The notes under the pieces are model-generated. The model was not told the DNA's origin. It did not search any database and was given only the letters and a program-made list of their open reading frames with translations. A stretch of DNA of 5,310 nt from Anaerolineales bacterium. Its GTDB lineage: Bacteria; Chloroflexota; Anaerolineae; Anaerolineales; UBA4823. Shown in pieces: positions 1 through 5,310 of the stretch. Each line of letters begins with the position of its first letter. The stretch's first letter is position 1. Location of the stretch: the NCBI GenBank assembly GCA_028687395.1, contig JAQUAE010000156.1, positions 1 to 5,310 of the forward strand, given 5' to 3'. Both the position numbers and the translations under genes were made by a program.

Positions 1-495
1 CACCTGCCCGGACTGGACGACGACGATGATCAGGCTGTGGTCGGTGCAATCGACGCTCAAGCCGCAGGGGACGGCCTGGCTGTAGCCGCCGCCCAGGCCG
101 AGGGCGGGCTCGTAGGCGACGACGTGGTAGTTGCCGGGGGGCAGGTGGTCGATCTGGTAGTCCCTCTGGTCCTTGGCGGTGTCGAGGGCGTAGTAGTTGC
201 CGGTGTCCAGGTGGAAGGCAATCACGCGCAAGGGGGGAATGAACTCGCTGGGGTAGGAGAGCGAGCCGGCGATGCTGCCCGTGGCGGGCTGGGCGGTGGT
301 GGGCTGGGCTGCATGGGTGGGTGGGGCGACGAGAGCGGTTTGCGTGGCCTGGACGGCGACCATGGTAGCCCCGAAGTCGGAGGTGGAAAGAGGCGGGGCG
401 GGGGTGGGCGTCGCCGGGGTAACCAGCCCGCAGAACACGGAGGAGATGACCAGCAGGAAGCTTATTGGTAATAACGCCAGCGGTCGGGGTTGCAT
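1..495 (-). CDS. Secreted protein with Thr/Pro-rich linker and conserved Cys-containing beta-type domain (3' end outside window)
   Basis: The frame runs open from an ATG at 495 to the window edge (165 residues seen, C-terminus missing). Residues 6-25 are hydrophobic after two N-terminal arginines, consistent with a Sec signal or membrane anchor. Cys22 lies at its end (SVFC), but Phe at -1 does not fit a standard lipobox, so lipoprotein status is doubtful. Residues 26-72 are a low-complexity linker rich in Thr, Pro and Ala (TPATPTPAPP). From about residue 73 there is a compact domain with predicted short beta strands (GSIAGSLSYPSEFIPPLRV, then LPPGNYHVVAY) and a GGGYSQAVPCGL...CTDHSL block in which Cys144 and Cys150 could form a disulfide. 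Similar domains occur, as I recall, in Chloroflexota secreted proteins; the function is unknown and no catalytic motif is visible. The ATG lies 6 bases after the stop of the PHP gene, and AGGTGA (511-506) inside that gene's last codons can serve as ribosome binding site, so the two are probably co-transcribed. Confidence 0.8.
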   Translation of the reverse strand, partial: MQPRPLALLPISFLLVISSVFCGLVTPATPTPAPPLSTSDFGATMVAVQATQTALVAPPTHAAQPTTAQPATGSIAGSLSYPSEFIPPLRVIAFHLDTGNYYALDTAKDQRDYQIDHLPPGNYHVVAYEPALGLGGGYSQAVPCGLSVDCTDHSLIIVVVQSGQV

Positions 496-501
496 AGGCT
501 C

Positions 502-1569
502 TCATTCACCTTTCACGTAGATAGGATTGCTAAATATCCAGCCTCGCTTGCGACCAAGATAGTGGATATAAGCTTCGGCGCGGTACGCGCCGGGTTGGGT
601 GGTGATGTAGGTGCAGGTATGGCGTTTATGCCAGACCTTGATCGTCTTGCCATCCTTGACCAGGCGGCATTCGACGGGCAGCGGCAGGCGGATCTGCAGG
701 GTGACGCCTCCCTTAGCAGGGATGGTCTCGCCCATCCAGGCGACGCGCTCGCTTCCCTGGGCGGTGAAGCGGAAACCGCGGGTAGAGGCTGGCAGGTCGT
801 AACCGATGAAGAGGCGACCGCTGCCCAGGGCGGTGAGGAGCCGCGGGCGATCTCCAATTATATCCCCACTCAAGGGGCTTTCCAGGAAAAGGTGATTGTT
901 GATGGCGCGAAAGTGGTACTCGTAAGGGAAGAGGGTCTTGCGCAAGGGACCGAGGCTGGCAGGCAGGGCGTGGGCGTCCGAACCGCCCACGGCGACCACC
1001 CGGCGCCCCTGGCTGAGCAGCTCGTCCCACTTGCGCAGGGCTTCGGGGTGGGGAGCGCGGGCAATCAGGCGAGGATTGAAGGCGTAGAAGAGGGCGTGCA
1101 GCTTGCTCTTGAGCAGGGATTTGAACTCAGAGAACCCGTTCCACAACTCAAGACCGGTGTAGCCGTGCACGTCCCAGTCCACCCAGGAGATGTCTGGCTC
1201 GCCAACGGCAGGGGCGGCCAACTCGTAAGGGTGGGCGAGGAAAGACAGCCCGCCGGCCTGGCGGACGTTATCCAGGAGGCGCTGGGGGTCGTGAGCTTGA
1301 GCGGCGAGCTCACGACCGGCGCCGAAGACGAGCAGGTGGTTCTTCTGAGGCAGGCGCCCCTGGTCGTGTATCTCCTCGCCGACCAGGAGGAGCGCTCGCC
1401 GGGCGCCATCGGTGTAGACGCGCTCCAGGCCGTCGACGTAGACGTTGTGGTCGGTGACCAGGACGGCGTCCAGGCCGGTCTGGATGGCGGCGCGGGCGAT
1501 GCGGGCGTGCGTGTAGCGCCCATCCGAGTAGGGGGTATGCATGTGCAGGTTAGCGACGACTTCGTGCAT
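502..1569 (-). CDS. PHP-domain metal-dependent hydrolase (CehA/McbA-like phosphoesterase family)
   Basis: This 355-residue protein has the ordered metal-binding motifs of the PHP fold: LHMHTPYSDG (His9, His11, Asp16), TDHN (Asp40, His41), GEEIH (Glu65/Glu66, His68), NHLL (His78), LAHPY (His113) and GSDAH (Asp198, His200). PHP proteins bind two or three metal ions and hydrolyse phosphoesters or similar bonds. All ligand positions look intact, so an active cytoplasmic enzyme is expected; the substrate cannot be read from the sequence. After about residue 245 a C-terminal region rich in predicted beta strands follows, ending in GWIFSNPIYVKGE, as in stand-alone PHP proteins rather than DNA polymerase or histidinol phosphatase. 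The reading frame is open to 1653, but the ATG at 1569 sits just before the first strand of the fold, and the longer start would overlap the -35 box of secG, so 1569 is preferred. No good Shine-Dalgarno sequence precedes it. It leads a two-gene leftward unit with the secreted protein and is divergent from secG. Confidence 0.9.
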   Translation of the reverse strand: MHEVVANLHMHTPYSDGRYTHARIARAAIQTGLDAVLVTDHNVYVDGLERVYTDGARRALLLVGEEIHDQGRLPQKNHLLVFGAGRELAAQAHDPQRLLDNVRQAGGLSFLAHPYELAAPAVGEPDISWVDWDVHGYTGLELWNGFSEFKSLLKSKLHALFYAFNPRLIARAPHPEALRKWDELLSQGRRVVAVGGSDAHALPASLGPLRKTLFPYEYHFRAINNHLFLESPLSGDIIGDRPRLLTALGSGRLFIGYDLPASTRGFRFTAQGSERVAWMGETIPAKGGVTLQIRLPLPVECRLVKDGKTIKVWHKRHTCTYITTQPGAYRAEAYIHYLGRKRGWIFSNPIYVKGE

Positions 1570-1645
1570 GGCAGGATGGCGTGTCTTTTTAATAATTCGG
1601 GGTGTTCTCGGGATGGACCTCTGGGAAAACCTCAGTGGGGTTCCG

Positions 1646-1674
1646 TTGACCATTTGGATGACGGAAGGTATAAT
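1646..1674 (+). promoter_or_regulatory. Sigma70-type promoter for secG
   Basis: TTGACC at 1646-1651 (five of six consensus bases) and TATAAT at 1669-1674 (perfect) are separated by exactly 17 bases. Transcription should start near 1681, giving a leader of about 40 bases before the secG GTG. This is the strongest promoter match in the window, which suits a housekeeping translocase gene. Confidence 0.8.
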
Positions 1675-1691
1675 CCGCCTGCCTATTATAC
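1668..1691. repeat. 7-bp perfect inverted repeat in the divergent secG/PHP spacer
   Basis: GTATAAT (1668-1674) and its exact reverse complement ATTATAC (1685-1691) flank a 10-base spacer. The left arm contains the secG -10 box; the right arm gives a perfect TATAAT on the minus strand. The repeat may simply be two back-to-back -10 boxes, or an operator for a dimeric regulator, or the stem of a small leader hairpin. The sequence alone does not decide. Confidence 0.6.
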
Positions 1692-1712
1692 TTGTAGGAG
1701 AACACTGATCAG
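1685..1712 (-). promoter_or_regulatory. Possible promoter of the leftward PHP/secreted-protein operon
   Basis: Read on the minus strand, CTGATC (1712-1707, three of six consensus bases) is followed after 16 bases by a perfect TATAAT (1690-1685). The start would lie near 1678 and leave a leader of about 109 bases before the PHP gene ATG. The -35 box is weak, and it overlaps the first base pairs of the secG ribosome binding site, so this is a tentative call. Confidence 0.35.
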
Positions 1713-1716
1713 GAGG
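1711..1716 (+). promoter_or_regulatory. Ribosome binding site that fixes the secG GTG start
   Basis: AGGAGG, a perfect anti-16S match, ends 5 bases before the GTG at 1722. It supports GTG as the true start even though the codon is not ATG. Confidence 0.85.
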
Positions 1717-1721
1717 ACCGT

Positions 1722-1946
1722 GTGGAGAAATACCTGGACATTGCGACGATCATCGTTTCGACAGCGCTGATCGCCAGCGTTATCTTGCAGAGCAAGGGTG
1801 CGGGGCTGGGCGGGCTGTCGGGGATGGACACGGGCGGCATCTTCACCGCCCGGCGAGGCATCGAAAAGACCCTGTTTCGCATCACCATCGGCCTGAGTGT
1901 GCTTTTCTTCGCCCTGGCGATTGGCACCGTCATCATTGCCGGATAA
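1722..1946 (+). CDS. secG: Preprotein translocase subunit SecG
   Basis: SecG is the small accessory subunit of the SecYEG channel in the cytoplasmic membrane and stimulates SecA-driven protein export. The 74-residue product has the family's usual size and plan: a first membrane helix at about residues 4-23 (DIATIIVSTALIASVILQ), the conserved cytoplasmic loop signature ILQSKGAGLGGLSG, a polar loop with TARRGIEK, and a second membrane helix at about residues 51-73 (ITIGLSVLFFALAIGTVIIA). The start is a GTG with a perfect AGGAGG 5 bases upstream, and a strong promoter lies just before it. An intrinsic terminator begins about 50 bases after the stop, so the gene is probably transcribed mainly as a single unit. 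It is the only sec gene in the window; the link to its neighbours is not functional in any obvious way. Confidence 0.93.
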   Translation: MEKYLDIATIIVSTALIASVILQSKGAGLGGLSGMDTGGIFTARRGIEKTLFRITIGLSVLFFALAIGTVIIAG

Positions 1947-1998
1947 ATGGGTGGGGGAAGATTCAGCAGGGTATGCCGGGTCGTAATTGGCAAAGCAT

Positions 1999-2037
1999 AA
2001 AGGCGACTCGCGGCCAAGCCGAGGAGCGCCTTTTTTT
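1999..2037 (+). terminator. Rho-independent terminator after secG
   Basis: AAAGGCG (1999-2005) pairs with CGCCTTT (2027-2033), and CTCG (2007-2010) with CGAG (2020-2023), leaving a small asymmetric internal loop and a 9-base apical loop. Seven T residues (2031-2037) follow. This is a good terminator for secG, but it ends only 18 bases before the next start codon, so any transcript of the next gene that begins upstream has to pass it. Confidence 0.82.
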
Positions 2038-2055
2038 GTCCACAAGTAGACGAAG

Positions 2056-3747
2056 ATGAAAAACTTACGTTGGCAACTCCTGATCGTCATGCTGGCTCTG
2101 GTCGCCATCGGGCTTTTGCTCATCGGGCAACAGCCAGTGCTGCAGGAGATCGTCCCGGTGAAGCCGGCGACGGGGGGCGTCTACTCGGAGGCGATAATCG
2201 GCGCCTACGGGCGGCTGAATCCGGCGCTGGATTATTACAACCCCGCAGACCGGGACATCGACCGGCTGCTGTATAGCGGGTTGATTCGCTTCGACGATTA
2301 CGGGCTGCCGCAGGGCGATCTGGCCGAATCGTGGGGCATCTCGCAGGACGGCAAGGTGTACAACTTCTCGATTCGCAGCAACGCAGTATGGCACGACGGC
2401 GAGCCGGTCACCAGCGACGACATCTTGTACACTGTGGGTGTGATGCTGGACGAAAGCATCCCCCTGCCGGAGGACATCAAGGAAATCTGGCAACAGGTGG
2501 AGGTGAAGAAGCTGGATGAGAAGACCCTGCAGTTCATCCTGCCCGAGCCGTTTGCGCCTTTCCTGGATCACCTGACCTTTGGTATCCTGCCCAGCCACCT
2601 GCTGGGGGACGCCGCGCCGCAAGACCTGGTCGAGGCGCCGTTCAACCTCAACCCGGTGGGCAGCGGGCCGTATGCCTTCGAAGGGTTGACCAGCACAGAC
2701 GGACGGGTGGACAGCGTGGTGCTCAGCGCTTTCGAGGATTACTTCCTGGGGCGGCCGTTCATCGACCAGGTGGTGATGCGCTATTACCCGGACGCGCCTT
2801 CGGCGCTGGCGGCTTACCAGAACGGGGACGTGTTGGGAATCAGCGAAGCCACGCTGGACATCCTTTCTGTGGTGCTCAAGGAAGCGGAGCTGAAGCTGTA
2901 CACCGGGCGCGAGCCATACCTCAGCCTGGTGTACCTGAACCTGGACGACCCGGCGCTACCCTTCTTCCAGGATGCGGCGGTGCGCCGGGCGATGCTCCTG
3001 GGCTTGAACCGGCAGTGGATGGTGGATCGCCTGCTGAGCGGGCAGGCCATCGTGGCGCACAGCCCGATCTTCCCGGGCACATGGGCGTATTACGAGGACG
3101 TCGAGAAGGTGGAGTACGACCCGGAGAAGGCGATTGCGCTGTTGAAGGAAAATGGGTACACCGTTCCGGCGGAGGGCAACAACGTGCGCGCCAAGGATGG
3201 CGTGGCGCTGGCCTTCGACCTGGTTTACCCGGATGACCCGCGCTTCACCCCGCTGGCTGAGGCCATCAAGCGGGATTGGGAGAAGCTGGGGATGGCGGTG
3301 AACTTGAAGCCGGCGCCGTACGAAGAGCTGGTGCAGGCCTACCTGGAGCCGCGCAACTATCAGGCAGCGCTGGTGGAGCTCAACCTGGCGCGCTCGCCGG
3401 ACCCCGACCCTTACCCCTTCTGGGACCAGGCGCAAATCACGGGCGGGCAAAACTACGCCCAATGGAACGACCGCCAGGCGAGCGAGTACCTGGAGCGGGG
3501 GCGCATCACGGTGGACGTGGGGGAACGAGCCAAGGCTTACCGCAATTTCCAGGTGCGCTTTGCCGCCGAGCTGCCGGCGCTGCCGCTGTTCTACCCGGTG
3601 TATTCGTACGCGGTGGACGCCCAGGTGCAGAACGTACGCATTGGCTCATTCTTCGAAGCCAGCGACCGCTTCAACAATTTTGCCAGTTGGTACCTGGTGA
3701 CCAAGCGCCCGGTGGGGGGCGCGAGCGGGCCTACGGTTACGCCCTAG
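2056..3747 (+). CDS. ABC-type peptide/nickel-family substrate-binding protein (SBP_bac_5), membrane-anchored
   Basis: The 563-residue product matches family 5 extracellular solute-binding proteins, which capture oligopeptides, nickel or other small solutes outside the membrane and deliver them to an ABC permease. The N-terminus has a short basic start and a long hydrophobic stretch (about residues 7-24) with no Cys lipobox, so it is either an uncleaved anchor or a cleavable signal. Family marks follow: GRLNPALDYYNPADRDI (from residue 52), LYSGLIRFD, LAESWGISQDGKVYNFSIR (89-107), WHDGEPVTSDD (112-122), NPVGSGPYAFE, AVRRAMLLGLNRQWMVDRLLSGQA, and a C-terminal PLFYPVYSYAV. The length is typical or slightly long. 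The ATG at 2056 is the first start after an in-frame TAG at 2047 and has only a weak ribosome binding site. No permease or ATPase gene lies on either side, so partner and substrate are unknown. The last residues form a tail rich in Gly, Pro and Thr. Confidence 0.92.
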   Translation: MKNLRWQLLIVMLALVAIGLLLIGQQPVLQEIVPVKPATGGVYSEAIIGAYGRLNPALDYYNPADRDIDRLLYSGLIRFDDYGLPQGDLAESWGISQDGKVYNFSIRSNAVWHDGEPVTSDDILYTVGVMLDESIPLPEDIKEIWQQVEVKKLDEKTLQFILPEPFAPFLDHLTFGILPSHLLGDAAPQDLVEAPFNLNPVGSGPYAFEGLTSTDGRVDSVVLSAFEDYFLGRPFIDQVVMRYYPDAPSALAAYQNGDVLGISEATLDILSVVLKEAELKLYTGREPYLSLVYLNLDDPALPFFQDAAVRRAMLLGLNRQWMVDRLLSGQAIVAHSPIFPGTWAYYEDVEKVEYDPEKAIALLKENGYTVPAEGNNVRAKDGVALAFDLVYPDDPRFTPLAEAIKRDWEKLGMAVNLKPAPYEELVQAYLEPRNYQAALVELNLARSPDPDPYPFWDQAQITGGQNYAQWNDRQASEYLERGRITVDVGERAKAYRNFQVRFAAELPALPLFYPVYSYAVDAQVQNVRIGSFFEASDRFNNFASWYLVTKRPVGGASGPTVTP

Positions 3748-3822
3748 TCGCATGGCGCACGACAACCGGGAGTTGAAACCGTCGCCCCGGGCCAGGCAGG
3801 CACCGATCATCTCAAAAAAGGG

Positions 3823-3828
3823 TATAAT
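3823..3828 (+). promoter_or_regulatory. -10 box of probable moaA promoter
   Basis: A perfect TATAAT stands at 3823-3828 in the 122-base spacer between the solute-binding protein gene and moaA. No good -35 hexamer lies 16-18 bases upstream (the sequence near 3800-3805 is GCACCG), and there is no extended -10 TG. Transcription would start near 3835, about 35 bases before the moaA start. The poor -35 suggests either a weak promoter or one that needs an activator. Confidence 0.5.
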
Positions 3829-3869
3829 CAAGATAGGTTAACTCCGAAATTTCCCGATGCGACTTTCCC

Positions 3870-4850
3870 ATGGCACTCGACCGATTTGGACGCCACATTC
3901 ACTACCTGCGCATTAGCCTGACTGATCACTGCAACCTGCGCTGCGTGTATTGCATGCCGGAGGACATGACCTTCCGGCCCAACGCCGAGTTGATGCAGGA
4001 CGAGGAAGTGCTGCTGCTGGTGCGCATGTTCGCCGGCCTGGGGTTCGATAAATACCGCCTGACGGGCGGGGAACCCACGGTGCGGGCGAACGTGGTCGAG
4101 CTGGTGCGGGCCATGGCGGCCACGCCCGGGGTACGCTCGCTGAGCATGACCACCAACGGGGTGCTGCTCAAGCGCCTGGCGCGACCGCTGGCGGAGGCCG
4201 GCTTGCAGCGGGTGAACGTCAGCATCGACACGCTGGACGCGGAGAAGTTCCGTCGATTGACGCGCTGGGGATCGCTGGAGGACGTGTGGCAGGGCATCCT
4301 GGCAGCCGAGGAAGCGGGGCTGGAGCCGGTCAAGCTGAACGCGGTAGTGGTGCGCGGCTACAACGAGCGGGACGTGGTCGACCTGGCGCGGCTGACCGTG
4401 GAACACCCCTGGCAATTGCGCTTCATCGAGATGATGCCCTTCGCCGGAGCGACGGAGCTGCAGCAAAGCCAGATGGTCACCGCCGAGGAGGTGCTGGCGA
4501 GACTGGAGGCGGCCTTCGGGCCGCTGGAGCTCACCCGCAACGGCGACCTGGACGGGGAGGCGCGGGTATACCACATCCCTGGCGCCCAGGGGGAGGTGGG
4601 CGTGATTGCCTCGGTGACGCAGCCCTTCTGCGCGGCGTGCACGCGGGCGCGGCTGACGGCAGATGGTCGCCTGCGCCTGTGCCTGCTGCGTGAAGGGGAG
4701 GTGGACTTGCTGACCCCTTTGCGCGCCGGGGCGACCCTGGAGGAGCTGCGCCAACTGGTGCTGGATGGCGTGTGGCACAAGCCGTGGGGGCACGGGCTGG
4801 CCGAGGGGGTGATCCCGCTCAACCGGGTGATGAGCGAGATCGGCGGGTAA
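3870..4850 (+). CDS. moaA: GTP 3',8-cyclase MoaA (molybdenum cofactor biosynthesis)
   Basis: MoaA is a cytoplasmic radical SAM enzyme that converts GTP to 3',8-cyclo-7,8-dihydro-GTP, the first step to the pterin of molybdenum cofactor. The 326-residue protein has the full set of marks. The radical SAM cluster motif CNLRCVYC gives Cys21, Cys25 and Cys28. The SAM-binding TGGEP follows at 65-69, then TTNGVLL (94-100) and VNVSIDTLD (115-123). A second cluster motif C-x2-C-x13-C (Cys254, Cys257, Cys271) near the C-terminus binds the cluster that holds GTP, and Arg14, Arg259 and Arg261 match, by position, the GTP-contacting arginines known in the family. The chain ends in the conserved Gly-Gly. Nothing is truncated, so it should be active. 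The ATG at 3870 lacks a Shine-Dalgarno sequence, but it fits the conserved N-terminus. No other moa, mog or moe gene is in the window. It converges with the DUF92 gene. Confidence 0.97.
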   Translation: MALDRFGRHIHYLRISLTDHCNLRCVYCMPEDMTFRPNAELMQDEEVLLLVRMFAGLGFDKYRLTGGEPTVRANVVELVRAMAATPGVRSLSMTTNGVLLKRLARPLAEAGLQRVNVSIDTLDAEKFRRLTRWGSLEDVWQGILAAEEAGLEPVKLNAVVVRGYNERDVVDLARLTVEHPWQLRFIEMMPFAGATELQQSQMVTAEEVLARLEAAFGPLELTRNGDLDGEARVYHIPGAQGEVGVIASVTQPFCAACTRARLTADGRLRLCLLREGEVDLLTPLRAGATLEELRQLVLDGVWHKPWGHGLAEGVIPLNRVMSEIGG

Positions 4851-4877
4851 TTCCCACACAAAACGAGCGACAAGCGA

Positions 4878-5309
4878 TCAGAGCAGCCAGGCGGACAAGG
4901 CCAGGGCGCAAAGCGCGCCGGTCAACGAACACAGGAAATTGACCCAGTCGTTGTTCAGCCAGGCCCAGCCGCGCACCTGGTGAGTGGGGGCGCCGCAGGT
5001 GTGGCGCGGGTGGCGCTCGGTTTCCTTGTTGCACGCAGGACAGAAATAGATAGCCTGTACTGAGGCGCCGAGCAGGGAATCGAAGCTGGAGCCAGCCAGC
5101 CCGGAGAGGACGGCGATGCCCGCCAGGCGCCAGGGGTGGGGGACCATGGGGAAAAGCGCCGCGATGGCGCCCACCAGGGCGGCGCCAGCCAGGGCGGCCA
5201 GGTAGCCCAGCGGGGAGATCCCACCCGAAGCGCCGCGCTCCACCCTGCGGCCGGTGGTGATCAGGCGGGGGAGGGCGGCGGAGAAGACCCCCAGCTCGGT
5301 CGCCCAGGT
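4878..5309 (-). CDS. DUF92 (TMEM19/VTE6-like) family integral membrane protein, C-terminal part
   Basis: The frame is open through the right edge, so the N-terminus is outside the window; 143 residues are visible. An internal GTG at 5243 could look like a start, but conserved family sequence continues upstream of it (TWATELGVFS...PRLITTGRRVERGASGGISPLG), so it is not the true start. DUF92 proteins are multi-helix membrane proteins; plant and cyanobacterial relatives (VTE6) act as phytyl-phosphate kinases in prenyl recycling, but I cannot assign that activity here. Visible parts are the WATELG and SGGIS motifs, membrane helices at about residues 35-55 and 61-74, the GSSFDSLLGASVQA motif, a Cys/His-rich loop (Cys90, Cys93, His100, His103, Cys105) that resembles a small metal-binding knuckle, the WLNNDWVNFL motif, and a last helix at 123-143. 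It ends 27 bases from the end of moaA, on the opposite strand; no hairpin terminator is seen between them. Confidence 0.88.
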   Translation of the reverse strand, partial: TWATELGVFSAALPRLITTGRRVERGASGGISPLGYLAALAGAALVGAIAALFPMVPHPWRLAGIAVLSGLAGSSFDSLLGASVQAIYFCPACNKETERHPRHTCGAPTHQVRGWAWLNNDWVNFLCSLTGALCALALSAWLL

Positions 5310-5310
5310 G

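Noticed and set aside
37..471. 144-codon plus-strand open frame at the left edge
   Set aside because: It lies opposite the secreted protein, which has a signal-like N-terminus and a coupled ribosome binding site; the plus-strand translation is a low-complexity Gly/Val product.
1570..1653. Longer N-terminus (28 extra residues) for the PHP protein from an ATG at 1653
   Set aside because: The extension is a basic, unstructured stretch before the first strand of the fold and would place the start inside the secG -35 box.
490..1770. 426-codon open frame on the plus strand across the PHP gene and into secG
   Set aside because: It is antisense to a protein with complete PHP metal motifs, its translation is Gly/Ala/Val-rich without recognisable motifs, and it overlaps the secG promoter and start. 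High GC content explains the lack of stops.
3766..3790. CCGGG/CCCGG hairpin as terminator of the solute-binding protein gene
   Set aside because: The stem has only 5 base pairs around a 15-base loop and no T-run follows.
3828..4859. 343-codon open frame on the minus strand across moaA
   Set aside because: It is antisense to an unmistakable moaA; the translation is His/Arg/Gln-rich and resembles no family.
5241..5243. GTG at 5243 as start of the DUF92 gene
   Set aside because: Conserved DUF92 residues (WATELG, PRLITTG) continue in frame upstream to the window edge, so the gene is cut by the window and does not start here.

Overview
This looks like a high-GC bacterial chromosome segment, probably from the Chloroflexota (Anaerolineae-like). 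That assignment is an inference from the style of the proteins: a Thr/Pro-rich secreted protein with a small C-terminal beta-type domain, a short GTG-started SecG, and a membrane-anchored peptide-binding protein with a tail rich in Pro, Thr, Gly and Ser. No rRNA, tRNA, CRISPR array, insertion sequence or phage gene is visible. Most of the window is ordinary chromosomal gene content, and I do not see a convincing new multi-gene defence or mobile system.

Layout. Positions 1-1569 hold two minus-strand genes that read leftward as a probable operon: a PHP-domain metallohydrolase (1569-502), then a secreted protein whose gene leaves the window at base 1. The divergent spacer at 1570-1721 carries a strong sigma70-type promoter for secG and a 7-bp inverted repeat whose right arm is a possible -10 box for the leftward operon. 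secG (1722-1946) is followed by a clear intrinsic terminator (about 1999-2037). Only 18 bases later a large extracellular solute-binding protein of the peptide/nickel family begins (2056-3747). A 122-base spacer with a perfect -10 box precedes moaA (3870-4850), the first enzyme of molybdenum cofactor synthesis. On the opposite strand, converging on moaA with a 27-base gap, is the 3' part of a DUF92/TMEM19-family membrane protein (5309-4878), whose start lies outside the window.

How the genes relate. SecG is part of the Sec translocon, which would export both the secreted protein and the solute-binding protein, but this is a general link and not evidence of one pathway. The solute-binding protein has no permease or ATPase beside it in the window, and moaA has no other moa/moe gene beside it, so both are orphan members of their systems as far as can be seen. 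The points most worth a second look are the overlapping divergent promoter region at 1646-1712, the terminator placed directly in front of the solute-binding protein gene, the uncharacterised Cys-containing domain of the secreted protein, and the lack of a Shine-Dalgarno sequence before moaA.
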